Source: Rhodobacter sp. (GTDB taxonomy: Bacteria > Pseudomonadota > Alphaproteobacteria > Rhodobacterales > Rhodobacteraceae). From it: a stretch of 64,000 nucleotides of DNA. The DNA is taken from positions 682,001 through 746,000 of the forward strand of contig JACKKG010000001.1 in assembly GCA_020637515.1 (NCBI GenBank), read 5' to 3'. This document shows positions 32,663 to 41,972 of this stretch, piece by piece. Both the position numbers and the translations under genes were made by a program. The notes under the pieces were generated by a model that made no database searches, was not told where the DNA came from, and was given only the letters and a program-made list of their open reading frames with translations. How positions within the stretch are numbered: position 1 is the first letter of the stretch; the number at the start of each line of letters is the position of its first letter.

Positions 32663-34237
32663 ATGCAGATGACGTTCGCTCTTGCCCTCGTCCTGGTCGG
32701 AACTTCGGCTCTGACAGCGTTGGCCATTCTCATGATCGCCGGCGCCCTGGGCCGTCCCCGCGTGCGCGCCGCGTCCTCGTCCTTTGGCGCGGGCGGCGAC
32801 ACGGCCTTTCTGTTCGATGGCCAGACGCTGCTGGATGCCAACCCGCGCGGTCACCGGCTGCTCGATTCCCTGCGCCAGACCGAGGGCGAGGAAGGCACCG
32901 ACTGGACCCGCCTCACCAGCCACCTGACGCGCGAATTCCCCGATCTGCCGCAGGCGCTGGCCGACCTGCCCACGAACCGGCACGCGAAGCTGTCGGGCGC
33001 CGCGGATCGTGCGACGGACCTGAGGCTGGACTGGTTCGAAGGCACGCAGCGGCTGACCCTGATCGACACCCTGGCCGAGGATGGCAGCGTTTTGCTGGAT
33101 CGCCTGAGCTACCGCGCCCTGCAAGAGGAACTGACGCTGCTGCGCCAGGTCAGCGAATCCGCGCCGCTTCTGCTGTGGCGCGAAACCGGGGACGGGCAGG
33201 TCAACTGGGCCAACGGCGGCTATCTGCGTCGCGCCAGCGAATCGCAGCGTGGCGAGGGCATGTCCTGGCCGCTGCCCGCGCTGTTTCCCGCGGGCGAGCC
33301 CGGCCCCGCCACCCGCGTCGGCCTGCCCGCCACCGGCAACGCCCGCGCCGCCTGGTTCGACGTCACCCGCGTCCCCGATGGCGACACGACCCTGGTCTAC
33401 GCCCTGCCCGCCGACGACGCCCACAAAGCCGAGCGCACCAAGCGCGATTTCATCCAGACGCTGACAAAGACCTTTGCCACCCTTCCGATCGGGCTTGCCG
33501 TGTTCGACCGCGCCCGCCGCTTGCAGATGTTCAACCCCGCGCTCACCGACCTGACGGGGCTAGAGCCCGAATTCCTGCTGTCCCGCCCTGGGATCGAAGG
33601 GTTCCTGAACCGGATGCGCGAGAAGCATGTCATGCCCGAACCGCGCGACTATCGCACCTGGGCGCGCCGGTTGCTCGACATCGAAACCTCGGCCCCCGGT
33701 GGCGATTTCGAGGAAACCTGGTCCCTGCCCGGCGGCCAGACCTATCGGTTTTCCGCCAGCCCGCACCCCGATGGGGCGCTGGCCTTCCTGATCGAGGACA
33801 TCACCTCGGAAACCCATCTGACCCGCAATGTCCGGGCCGAAATGGAAACCAGCCAGTCGGTGCTGAACCAGTTGGACGACGCGATCGCCGTCTTTGCCCC
33901 GAACGGGCAACTGGTGCTGACCAACAACGCCTTTACCCGCCTGTGGACCCTGGAGGGCGAGGATTCGCTGGGCGCCGTCACCCTGCCCGAGGCGCTGGAC
34001 AACTGGCGCGAGGCCAGCGCCGACCCTGACCTCTGGGCGCGCGTCGCCGCGCTGGGCCGCGCCGGCACGGGCGACGGTCAGCCGGTGCGCGGCGTGATGC
34101 GCATGGAGGACGGCGAGGCCCTGACCGTCGAGGCGCGGCGCACATCGACCGGCGCGCTGATGATCGCCTTTGCGCAGGACGCGGCCCCTGCCCTGACCGC
34201 CACGCCGCGCGCGCAGGTGTTGCGAGCCAGCGCCTGA
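32663..34237 (+). CDS. PAS-domain sensory protein without an output domain
   Basis: A 524-residue protein with one N-terminal membrane helix (FALALVLVGTSALTALAILMIAGAL) followed by several PAS-like repeats: around 45-130, 150-240, 255-365 (LPIGLAVFDRARRLQMFNPALTDLTGLEPEFLLSRPG) and 385-490 (LDDAIAVFAPNGQLVLTNNAFTRLWTLEGE). The third and fourth match the PAS-7/PAS-like style of alphaproteobacterial kinases, but no His-kinase, GGDEF or HTH module follows; the protein ends after the last PAS. It may be a sensor partner for a separate kinase such as RegB, or a degraded kinase. AGGAAG precedes the ATG. Confidence 0.8.
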   Translation: MQMTFALALVLVGTSALTALAILMIAGALGRPRVRAASSSFGAGGDTAFLFDGQTLLDANPRGHRLLDSLRQTEGEEGTDWTRLTSHLTREFPDLPQALADLPTNRHAKLSGAADRATDLRLDWFEGTQRLTLIDTLAEDGSVLLDRLSYRALQEELTLLRQVSESAPLLLWRETGDGQVNWANGGYLRRASESQRGEGMSWPLPALFPAGEPGPATRVGLPATGNARAAWFDVTRVPDGDTTLVYALPADDAHKAERTKRDFIQTLTKTFATLPIGLAVFDRARRLQMFNPALTDLTGLEPEFLLSRPGIEGFLNRMREKHVMPEPRDYRTWARRLLDIETSAPGGDFEETWSLPGGQTYRFSASPHPDGALAFLIEDITSETHLTRNVRAEMETSQSVLNQLDDAIAVFAPNGQLVLTNNAFTRLWTLEGEDSLGAVTLPEALDNWREASADPDLWARVAALGRAGTGDGQPVRGVMRMEDGEALTVEARRTSTGALMIAFAQDAAPALTATPRAQVLRASA

Positions 34238-34252
34238 CCCGATTTGCCCAAC

Positions 34253-34285
34253 AAAAAACGCCGGAACCCGTGGGTCCCGGCGTTT
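34253..34285 (-). terminator. Intrinsic terminator of trxA
   Basis: ACGCCGG, one mismatch, then ACCC pairs with GGGT...CCGGCGT around a 2-base loop (34258-34283). On the minus strand the stem is followed by TTTTTTGTT, a full intrinsic terminator for trxA. The plus side has only TTT, so it can also weakly end the convergent PAS gene. Confidence 0.85.
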
Positions 34286-34307
34286 CCCGTGTCTTGCTGG
34301 CGGTGCG

Positions 34308-34628
34308 TCAGATCGAAGCTTCGATCCAGCTTTGCAGCGCGGCCTTGGGCGCGGCGCCGACCTTGTTCGCGACGATCTTGCCATCCTTCACCAGGAACAG
34401 CGCGGGAATGCCGCGAATGCCCATGGCGGCCGTCACTTGCGGATTTTCGTCCACGTTGACCTTGGCGATCTTCACCCGGCCCTCGAATTCGGTCGAGAGT
34501 TCTTCCAGCGCCGGGCCGATCTGCCGGCACGGGCCGCACCATTCGGCCCAGAAGTCGATGACGACGGGCAGGTCGCTGTTGCGCACTTCGGCATCGAAGG
34601 TCGCGTCGGTCACGGGAAAGGTAGCCAT
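34308..34628 (-). CDS. trxA: Thioredoxin
   Basis: A 106-residue thioredoxin with the canonical active site WCGPCR (Cys31, Cys34), the FWAEW lead-in, and the cis-proline loop [20 protein letters not shown] precedes the ATG at 34628. It is a cytoplasmic disulfide reductase. It lies downstream of addB-addA on the same strand with its own intrinsic terminator, a common order in this group. Confidence 0.97.
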   Translation of the reverse strand: MATFPVTDATFDAEVRNSDLPVVIDFWAEWCGPCRQIGPALEELSTEFEGRVKIAKVNVDENPQVTAAMGIRGIPALFLVKDGKIVANKVGAAPKAALQSWIEASI

Positions 34629-34682
34629 GGGGTGTCTCCTGAGAGGGGAATCTGGATCGGGCTGAAATTGCTCTGTCGATAC

Positions 34683-37600
34683 CTATGTAGACCCCAGTTC
34701 CGGGTCAAGCCCGGCGCGGCCAAGAGCCGCGCTCGTCGCGGCCTGCGGCAACGGCATGAGGGTGGCGTTCGCTGTCCAGAGCAGCGCCGTCTCGATGCGC
34801 CGCCCGGGATAGAGCGGCGCCAGAAGATGCGCATAGGCCCCCATCTGCCTGAGCAGGCCCTCGGGCACCTGTTCGACCGTGGCGGGGATCTGCCGGTTGG
34901 ATTTGAAATCGACCGCCAGCACCTGGTCCGGCCGGATCAGCAGCCGGTCGATGATCCCCCACATCGTCCGTCCCTGCCAGGTTCCCGACAGCGCGACTTC
35001 GACCAACGCGTCGCCTCCCAGAACCGGGGCCAGCGCGGGGGCGTTCAGAACGGCCAGCGCCTCGGCCAGGACCTCGGGCGCGTCAGCGGCCAGCTGCGCG
35101 CCGCGCGCCGCGCGGTCCGCGGCGGGCAAGGGCGCCAGTTCCTCGAGAAGACGATGGATCAGGCGGCCACGTTCCAGCGCGACCTCGGTCTCGTCGCCAT
35201 CGCCGTGCAGCGCCTTGGCCCCCCCCAGCGCGCTGGGGGTCAGCGGCGGCGCGGCGACCCGGGCCACCGGCAGGGGCGGCAGATCGACGCCGCGCGGCGC
35301 GGGGGTGGCGGGGGCCTCGGGCCGGGTGGGCGCGGGCCAATCGCCGTGCGCGTGCCGCAGCCCCGGCCCCGTCGGCGACGCAATCGGCACTGGCGCCAGC
35401 GCCTGCATCGCCGCCGCGACACGGCCATACCAGGTTCCGTCCCCCTCGACCTCGCCGGCGCCGCAGACGATCAGCCATTTCTCGGCCCGGGTCAGCGCCA
35501 CATAAAGCAACCGGTCGCTTTCCTCGTCGCGCAACTGCTTCTCGGCGGCATCGGCCTGCTGCTGGGCGTCGGTTGCCTCGGCCGCGACGGCGCGCAGGAT
35601 CGGCACGCCCTGCGCCAACGCGACCGTGTTGCGGTTGGTCACCTTGCGCGCGGCGGTGTCGGGCAGAATCACGATCGGCGATTCCAGCCCTTTCGAGCCG
35701 TGCACCGTCATCACCCTGAGCCGCCGCCCAGCCGATTCGGTCTGGCGCTTGACCTCGGCGTCCGAGGCCTCGAGCCAGCCCAGAAACCCGTCCAGCGAGG
35801 GGACGTGCCCCTCCTCGTAGCTGAGCGCGAGATCGACAAAGGCCTCCAGTGCCTCGTCCACCTCGGCACCGAACCGCGCGCGGATGCGCCGCCGTCCGTC
35901 GTGCCGCGTCAGGACCCGTTCGATCAATTCATAGGGCCTGAGGAAATCCACCTGGCCGCGCAGATCGTCCAGAACGGCCCGGGTTTCGACATGGGCGGGA
36001 TCGGCGCGCAGGCTTTCCCACAGATACCCGCGCCGCCCGTGCGCCAGCCGGAACAGCGCGTCCTCGCTCCATCCGAACAGGGGCGAGCGCAGCGCGACGG
36101 CAAGCGACAGGTCGTCTTCGGGCAGGGCTAGGAACCGCAACAGCGCGATCAGATCCTTGATCGCCAGTTCCTCGCCCAGGACCAGACGGTCGGCCCCGGC
36201 AATGGCCAGTCCCTGCGCCTTGCACGCACGGATCAGCGCACGGAACAACAACGCCCGCCGCCGCACCAGGATCAGCACATCGCCTTCGTGCAGGGGGCGC
36301 GGACCGTCGCGCGTGGCGATCTGTTCGCCCCGGTCGATCATGGCGCGGATTTCCGCCGCAACGGCGCGGGCCAGCACCACGTCAGGATCGTCGGCGGAAA
36401 CCCGGTCCATCGGCTGGTCCCAAGGGGTTTCCTCGGGCTTTTCGGTCTTTGGCACCGGCGGCCACAGATCGACGCGCCCGGCCATCGCCGGGAAAAAGGC
36501 CAGGTGTTCCGGCGCGCCGCCCAGACCGCCCGAATCCAGCGTGAAACACTGGTCCACCAGCCGCAGCACCGCGTCCGACGACCGGAACGAGTGGCGAAGT
36601 TCCATCAACGACAACCCCTGCCCGGCATCCCCGAGCCGCTGGCGGAACCGCTCGCGCGTGGACTCGAAGCCGTGCAGATCGGCGCCCTGGAAGGAATAGA
36701 TCGATTGTTTGCGGTCACCGACCACGAAGATCGTGCGCAGATCGTCGCGCGCGCCCTGCCCGGCGGTGAATTCCTGCGTCAACTGGTCAATGACCTGCCA
36801 TTGTTCGGGGCTGGTGTCCTGGGCTTCGTCCACCAGGATGTGATCGATGCCGCCGTCCAGCTTGAACAGCACCCATTGCGCCACATCGCTGACGCTGAGA
36901 AGGCGGCGCGCCAGCCGGATCAGATCGTCGAAATCCAGCCAGCCGCGCTGCGCCTTGGCGGCGTCGAAGGCGGGCAGCCAGAGCCGGGCGAACCGGTGCA
37001 GGTCCCGGACCAGGGCCGCGGCCGCCAAGCCCTGGCGCCGGCTGCGCGCCCCCTCGACCCGCTCGCCCAGCGCGTCGAGGGCGGCCAGATCGTCGGGTCC
37101 GACGGTCCTGGCGGTGTCCTTGGTGATGTGCTTGCCGGTCTTGGCGGAAAAGGGCACCTTTGCCTTGGCGCCGGTGAGAAGTCGATCTTCCAGCAAAGGC
37201 AGATCCGCAAAGCCGCGCCATTGCGACAGGGTGTCGGCCAGCTTCTGGTCCATCGACGTGCCGGCGCGCAACTTGGGCACCAGGCGGGCGAACAGGTCGG
37301 CCTCGTCGCCCTGAAGAACCTCGGCTTCCAGACGGGCCTCGGAATCGCCCGGGTGCAGGCCGAACAGCGCATGGAAATCGGGCGTTTCACCGCTGAAAGC
37401 GTCTCTGTGCCTGCCGATTTCGGCCAAAAGGTCGCCAAAGGCCTCCTCGTTCAGACGTTGCAGCAAGGCGGTCATCGCGCCGGCCTCGGGTCCCCGGGCG
37501 AACCGGTCCAGCAGGTCGATTCGCAACTGTTGCAGGCTGCGTTCGTCAGCCTCGGCAAAGTCGGGCGAGACCGCGGCCTCCAGCGGAAACCGCCTGAGCA

Positions 37601-37979
37601 GAGACGAACAGAAAGCGTGGATCGTCTGGATCTTCAGCCCGCCGGGGGTCTCGATCGCCCGCGCAAAGAGCCGGCGCGCGCTGGCCAGCAGGTCGGTGCT
37701 GCCAGGAGGTTCGTCCAGCGCGCGCAGCGCCTCTTGCAGACGGGCGTCGGACAACATGGCCCATTCGCCCAACCGCTTGAACAGCCGGTTCTGCATCTCG
37801 CTGGCCGCGGCCTTGGTATAGGTCAGGCACAGAATCCGCTGCGGCGGCGTGCCGTTCAGCAACAGTCGCGCCACCCGGTCGATCAACACCTTGGTCTTGC
37901 CCGAGCCCGCATTGGCCGACAGCCAGGTCGACTCGTGTGGTGCGGTGGCGCGGATCTGGTTCAGCGTCGCCTCATCCAT
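34683..37979 (-). CDS. addA: Double-strand break repair helicase AddA
   Basis: A 1098-residue UvrD/Rep-like helicase-nuclease. Walker A is ANAGSGKT (22-29), motif II reads ILVDEAQDTSPEQW, and the C-terminal RecB-type nuclease motif is VLAVDFKSNRQ. With AddB it forms the AddAB complex that resects broken DNA ends for RecA, replacing RecBCD in alphaproteobacteria. The start at 37979 is supported by GGGGGA just upstream; it overlaps the addB stop by 8 bases. Frame extension upstream is not needed. Confidence 0.95.
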   Translation of the reverse strand: MDEATLNQIRATAPHESTWLSANAGSGKTKVLIDRVARLLLNGTPPQRILCLTYTKAAASEMQNRLFKRLGEWAMLSDARLQEALRALDEPPGSTDLLASARRLFARAIETPGGLKIQTIHAFCSSLLRRFPLEAAVSPDFAEADERSLQQLRIDLLDRFARGPEAGAMTALLQRLNEEAFGDLLAEIGRHRDAFSGETPDFHALFGLHPGDSEARLEAEVLQGDEADLFARLVPKLRAGTSMDQKLADTLSQWRGFADLPLLEDRLLTGAKAKVPFSAKTGKHITKDTARTVGPDDLAALDALGERVEGARSRRQGLAAAALVRDLHRFARLWLPAFDAAKAQRGWLDFDDLIRLARRLLSVSDVAQWVLFKLDGGIDHILVDEAQDTSPEQWQVIDQLTQEFTAGQGARDDLRTIFVVGDRKQSIYSFQGADLHGFESTRERFRQRLGDAGQGLSLMELRHSFRSSDAVLRLVDQCFTLDSGGLGGAPEHLAFFPAMAGRVDLWPPVPKTEKPEETPWDQPMDRVSADDPDVVLARAVAAEIRAMIDRGEQIATRDGPRPLHEGDVLILVRRRALLFRALIRACKAQGLAIAGADRLVLGEELAIKDLIALLRFLALPEDDLSLAVALRSPLFGWSEDALFRLAHGRRGYLWESLRADPAHVETRAVLDDLRGQVDFLRPYELIERVLTRHDGRRRIRARFGAEVDEALEAFVDLALSYEEGHVPSLDGFLGWLEASDAEVKRQTESAGRRLRVMTVHGSKGLESPIVILPDTAARKVTNRNTVALAQGVPILRAVAAEATDAQQQADAAEKQLRDEESDRLLYVALTRAEKWLIVCGAGEVEGDGTWYGRVAAAMQALAPVPIASPTGPGLRHAHGDWPAPTRPEAPATPAPRGVDLPPLPVARVAAPPLTPSALGGAKALHGDGDETEVALERGRLIHRLLEELAPLPAADRAARGAQLAADAPEVLAEALAVLNAPALAPVLGGDALVEVALSGTWQGRTMWGIIDRLLIRPDQVLAVDFKSNRQIPATVEQVPEGLLRQMGAYAHLLAPLYPGRRIETALLWTANATLMPLPQAATSAALGRAGLDPELGST

Positions 37980-40866
37980 CGGCGTCCCCCACCTGCACGG
38001 TTTCGGCGGCATCGCCGGGCAGCCATTCGCCGCGCCGGGACAGCGCGTCGAAATCGCCATGATGGCGCTCCAGTTCGACGGCGCGCAGCGCGGTGAACCC
38101 CTGCCCCGGATCCCGATAGCGGTCAATCAGACCGATCAAACGGCGGCGATGGTCGTCCAGCTTCTCGGGCGCGACATCGGCCGGGACCTGTTTGAAACTG
38201 GTGCCCAACCCGATGAAGGCGGCGCTTTCCACCGCCTCGGGCGCGACGCCCTTGAAAGCCCCGGCCTCGGCCATCAGGGACAGAAAGACCAGCTGCTTGT
38301 TGAAATGTTCCTGCTGCTTGGCGCTGGGCGGCGTGCCGGTCTTGTAGTCGTAAAGCCTCAGCCGCCCGTCCGGGGCGCGGTCTATTCGGTCGGGCTGGCC
38401 GGTCAGGGTAAATGGCGGTTCCGCCAGCACCAGCGCGCCCTTTTCCTCGGTCAGGACCGGCGTTCCGTCCAGCCCCGCGTTCCAGGCGACGAACGCGCCG
38501 GCGACCCTGTTGAGCCGGGCCAGCCAGTGCAGCCGGGTGGCCTGCCAGGGGCATTCCTCTGTCAGAATCGTCTCTGCAACAGCGAAAAACGTCTCGATCG
38601 AACCCGGCGTGCCGGGGGGGTGCAGCTTTAGATAGGCATCCGGGATACGGTGCAGAACCGTCCCCCTGAGACGCGCATCGGCCTGCGGCGCCAGAGGGTC
38701 GAGCGGTCCGAGTTTCAGGATCCGCTCGGCGTAGATCGCAAAGGGGTCACGGATCAGGGTCTCGAACCGGGTGACCGGCAGGGTATTCAACCGGGCCGAG
38801 GCCGGCGGCGCCGGCGCGGGACGGGGGTTGCGTTGCGCGCAGGCTGCCGGAACCTGCCGCAAATCGGATTCAAGTGTCATGGCCAGATCCAGCCATTGCC
38901 GCCCGCGTTCGCGCATCGCTTGCAACGCCACATCGCCGCCTTGCGCGGGAAGGCCGCCGATCAGGTTGAGCAACCGATTCAGCCAGCGCGAGGGGACGGT
39001 CTCGGCCTCGGCGTCCCTGGTGGCGCGGCTGAGCACGACCTCGGGCGCACCGGCGGCCTGCTGAAAGTCATGCGCCGACAGCCCGATTTGGCGTTCGGGC
39101 AACAACAGCCCGGCCTCCAATCGCATCCGGCGGTTGAACCATGGGTCGGGGCGTGGGGCGGCGGGCCAGGTGCCCTCGGTCAGGCCACCCAACACAACCA
39201 GATCCGCACCCTGCGCGCGCGCCTCGAGCGTGCCCCAGATCATGACGCGCGGATCGCTTTCGCGACTTTCGCGAACCTCTCGGCCAACGAAAAGCGTCTC
39301 TAACAAGGCGGAATAGTCAAAGGAAAGCATCGTCCCGCTGAGGTCGGACTCGGCCGCGAGATCGTCGAAAAGGGCGCGGGCCTCGATCCCGGCGGCCTCG
39401 GTCCACAACTCGCCGGTGCCGGTGCCGGTGACGCCGGCGGCAAGCCCGCTCGCCAGGATCTGGTGCGCGCCGACCCAGTCCGACAGGGGGCGCTCACCCT
39501 CGCCCGGAAGGCTCTGAATCAGGGAAATCAACCAGTCCGACCAGGGCGCGCGATCCTCGGTCCGGGCCGCCCAGGCGGACAGCGCGGCGGCATCGGGATA
39601 GGGGATCGTATTCCGCCTGAGATGCAGCTCCAGATCGCGCGTGTGGCGCAAATGCGTGCCCCGATCAGCCGCGCTGTGTGCGATCGGGTGCTTGAGCAGC
39701 GCGATCAGCGCCTCGGCGCTGGCGTTGCCGCCCAGCAAGGCCGCGGTCTGCCGCAGGAATCGCCCCGGAGCGGACAGCGAAAGCGGCCGCCCGGCGCTGT
39801 CGTCCGGGCGAATGTGCCACCGGTCCAGCGCGGCCGTGACCCGCCGCGCAAGGGCCCGATCCGGCGTTATCAGAGCCGCTTTCTTGCCGCTCACCGCCGC
39901 GTCGCGCAGGCAGAGCGCGATGGCGAGAGCCTCGTGCCGGGGGGTGCGCGCCTCGATCAGCGTCAGCCCGGCGGTGGCGTGATCCAGCACGCCCAGGCCC
40001 GGGCCATCCTGCAACCATTGATCGGTCACGGGCGCGGGACGCAATGCGAGCGAAATCAACGCATTGCGCGCCGATCCTGCAACCCTTTCGGTCGCCCAGG
40101 GCCGAACCGGACGGAACCGCACATAGCGAAACTGGGGGTGGTCCTCGGCCGTGAGCGGATTATCCAGTGTTTCCCAGACCTTGTCAGGCATCGTGACATC
40201 GTGGCCAGGCAGCACCAGCGCCCCTTGCGGCAAACGGGCGACGGCGTGCATCAACAACGCCGTGGGGCCGCGGGACCCGGTGGACCCCGCAACGATCAGC
40301 GGATGCGCAGGCGGCGCCTGGTCCCACTGCGCCAGCAACCGCTGAACCGCCGCCCTGAGCCTCGCCTGCGGCCCCGAGGCCGGACCGAGAAACCGCGCGA
40401 TCAACCGAATGAAGCGCAGCGAGCGATCCCAATGCTGCGAATGCTGGCTGACGTCCAGCGTGTCGAGCCTGTCCAGCGGCACCCCCTCGCCCTGCATCTC
40501 GTCCAGCAGGGAAAACAGGCTCTCGGCCAGCGAAAACGCGGCCGAGGTCGGCCCCAGGTCAGGTTGGCTGTGCAACAGTTGGCGGATCAGTTGCGCCAGT
40601 TCCAGCCGCGCGCGCAGGGGCGCGGTCGCGCCCTCGGCCAGGTCCGAGATCAGGCGGATGCGCGGCAGGAACCCGGGGCCGTGCTCGATCATGGCGTCGC
40701 GCAGCCGGGCCTGCATCCGCGCGGTGTTGACCAGAACCTCGACCCGGGCCATCGCGTCGGGCGGGTGTCCCTGCAAGCGGTCGCGCAACCCCTGCGCCAG
40801 AACCCGAGGAAAATCGGCGCCGGGCGGCACACCGAAAACGCGCGGTTCGGGGCTGGGATCAAACAT
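37972..40866 (-). CDS. addB: Double-strand break repair protein AddB
   Basis: A 964-residue partner of AddA. It begins VFGVPPGADFPRVLAQGL as alphaproteobacterial AddB proteins do, has a degenerate helicase core without a clear Walker A, and ends with a nuclease domain containing DPFAIYAERILKLGPLDPL and RLYDYKTGTPPS (catalytic Asp-Lys). No cysteines follow the nuclease motif, so the iron-sulfur staple of Bacillus AddB appears absent. It overlaps tsaE upstream and addA downstream by 8 bases each. Confidence 0.93.
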   Translation of the reverse strand: MFDPSPEPRVFGVPPGADFPRVLAQGLRDRLQGHPPDAMARVEVLVNTARMQARLRDAMIEHGPGFLPRIRLISDLAEGATAPLRARLELAQLIRQLLHSQPDLGPTSAAFSLAESLFSLLDEMQGEGVPLDRLDTLDVSQHSQHWDRSLRFIRLIARFLGPASGPQARLRAAVQRLLAQWDQAPPAHPLIVAGSTGSRGPTALLMHAVARLPQGALVLPGHDVTMPDKVWETLDNPLTAEDHPQFRYVRFRPVRPWATERVAGSARNALISLALRPAPVTDQWLQDGPGLGVLDHATAGLTLIEARTPRHEALAIALCLRDAAVSGKKAALITPDRALARRVTAALDRWHIRPDDSAGRPLSLSAPGRFLRQTAALLGGNASAEALIALLKHPIAHSAADRGTHLRHTRDLELHLRRNTIPYPDAAALSAWAARTEDRAPWSDWLISLIQSLPGEGERPLSDWVGAHQILASGLAAGVTGTGTGELWTEAAGIEARALFDDLAAESDLSGTMLSFDYSALLETLFVGREVRESRESDPRVMIWGTLEARAQGADLVVLGGLTEGTWPAAPRPDPWFNRRMRLEAGLLLPERQIGLSAHDFQQAAGAPEVVLSRATRDAEAETVPSRWLNRLLNLIGGLPAQGGDVALQAMRERGRQWLDLAMTLESDLRQVPAACAQRNPRPAPAPPASARLNTLPVTRFETLIRDPFAIYAERILKLGPLDPLAPQADARLRGTVLHRIPDAYLKLHPPGTPGSIETFFAVAETILTEECPWQATRLHWLARLNRVAGAFVAWNAGLDGTPVLTEEKGALVLAEPPFTLTGQPDRIDRAPDGRLRLYDYKTGTPPSAKQQEHFNKQLVFLSLMAEAGAFKGVAPEAVESAAFIGLGTSFKQVPADVAPEKLDDHRRRLIGLIDRYRDPGQGFTALRAVELERHHGDFDALSRRGEWLPGDAAETVQVGDADG

Positions 40867-41314
40867 CGCGCAAACGGTCCTTCCAGTCGCCGCCCGTGGC
40901 GGACAGGCTCACGCTGCGACCGTCGCCTTGAAGCGAAAATCGCAACGTCAGAGCCGATTCCGGCCGGTCCCGACCCAGCTTCTCGGGCCATTCGACCAGG
41001 CAAAGCGCGGTGTCGAAGGCATCGATCAAACCCAGTTCGACAGCCTCGTCGGGATGCGACAGCCGGTAAAGGTCGGCGTGCCAGATCTCGAACCCGACAT
41101 CGTAGGTCTGCACCAAGGTAAAGGTCGGCGAGGGCACGTCCTCGACCGCGCCCAGCGCATGGATCAGCGCGCGGGCGAAATGGGTCTTTCCGGCGCCGAT
41201 CTGACCCTCGAGCAGCAGCACGTCGCCAGGCCCGAGAACCGGCACCAGGCGCTGGGCAAAGGCATCGGTGGCGGCCGGATCGGGCAGGAAGATCGGGGTA
41301 TGCAGCGGCGTCAT
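40859..41314 (-). CDS. tsaE: tRNA threonylcarbamoyladenosine biosynthesis ATPase TsaE
   Basis: A 151-residue P-loop ATPase: GQIGAGKT at 37-44, [11 protein letters not shown] (switch I-like), and the conserved HADLYRL segment. TsaE works with TsaB and TsaD to make t6A37 on ANN-decoding tRNAs. It heads the minus-strand group tsaE-addB-addA-trxA and is divergent from hslVU. Confidence 0.95.
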   Translation of the reverse strand: MTPLHTPIFLPDPAATDAFAQRLVPVLGPGDVLLLEGQIGAGKTHFARALIHALGAVEDVPSPTFTLVQTYDVGFEIWHADLYRLSHPDEAVELGLIDAFDTALCLVEWPEKLGRDRPESALTLRFSLQGDGRSVSLSATGGDWKDRLRDV

Positions 41315-41358
41315 GGCCGCAGCTTATCGCCCGATCCGCGGCCCCGCCAGAGGGGGTT

Positions 41359-41388
41359 CTTGCGGCAATGCGCCCCCACCGCCATATA
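41359..41388 (+). promoter_or_regulatory. Possible RpoH (heat-shock) promoter of hslVU
   Basis: CTTGCG (41359-41364) and CATATA (41383-41388) are 18 bases apart and end 20 bases before the hslV start, resembling alphaproteobacterial sigma-32 promoters (CTTG near -35). hslVU is usually heat-shock controlled, which fits. Confidence 0.4.
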
Positions 41389-41408
41389 GGGCACAACAGA
41401 GGAAAGGC

Positions 41409-41972
41409 ATGGATATGGCAGACGACAGCTTTCCGGGATGGCACGGCACGACGATCCTGGCGGTGCGCCGGGGCGGCGAAGTGGTGGTCGCGGGCGACGG
41501 GCAGGTCAGCCTGGGGCAGACCGTCATCAAGGGCACCGCGCGCAAGGTGCGGCGCATCGGTCCGCCGGGCCGCGAGGTGGTCGTCGGTTTTGCCGGATCG
41601 ACCGCCGACGCCTTTACCCTGCTGGAACGGCTGGAGAAAAAGCTCGAGGCGACGCCCGGGCAACTGGCGCGCGCCTGTGTCGATCTGGCAAAGGACTGGC
41701 GCACCGACAAGTATCTGCAAAAACTCGAGGCGATGCTGATCGTCACCGATGGCCAGGAACTGCTGGTGGTGACTGGCGCGGGCGATGTGCTCGAGCCGGA
41801 ATACGACGTGGCGGCCATCGGTTCGGGCGGGAATTTCGCGGCCGCCGCCGCGCGCGGGTTGATGGAGACCGACCTCGGGGCCGAGGACGTCGCCCGCAAG
41901 GCAATGGCCATCGCGGCGTCGATCTGTGTCTATACCAACGGCAACCTGACGGTGGAGACCATCCGCAAATGA
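41409..41972 (+). CDS. hslV: ATP-dependent protease subunit HslV
   Basis: A 187-residue proteasome-like peptidase. The short propeptide [13 protein letters not shown] is removed to expose Thr14 of TTILAVRR as N-terminal nucleophile; Lys and Ser of the active site lie in TARKVRRI and the AIGSGGNFA region. GAGGAAAGG lies directly before the ATG. A second ATG six bases on (41415) is possible. It forms the HslVU (ClpYQ) protease with the ATPase encoded next, which overlaps its stop by ATGA. Confidence 0.95.
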   Translation: MDMADDSFPGWHGTTILAVRRGGEVVVAGDGQVSLGQTVIKGTARKVRRIGPPGREVVVGFAGSTADAFTLLERLEKKLEATPGQLARACVDLAKDWRTDKYLQKLEAMLIVTDGQELLVVTGAGDVLEPEYDVAAIGSGGNFAAAAARGLMETDLGAEDVARKAMAIAASICVYTNGNLTVETIRK

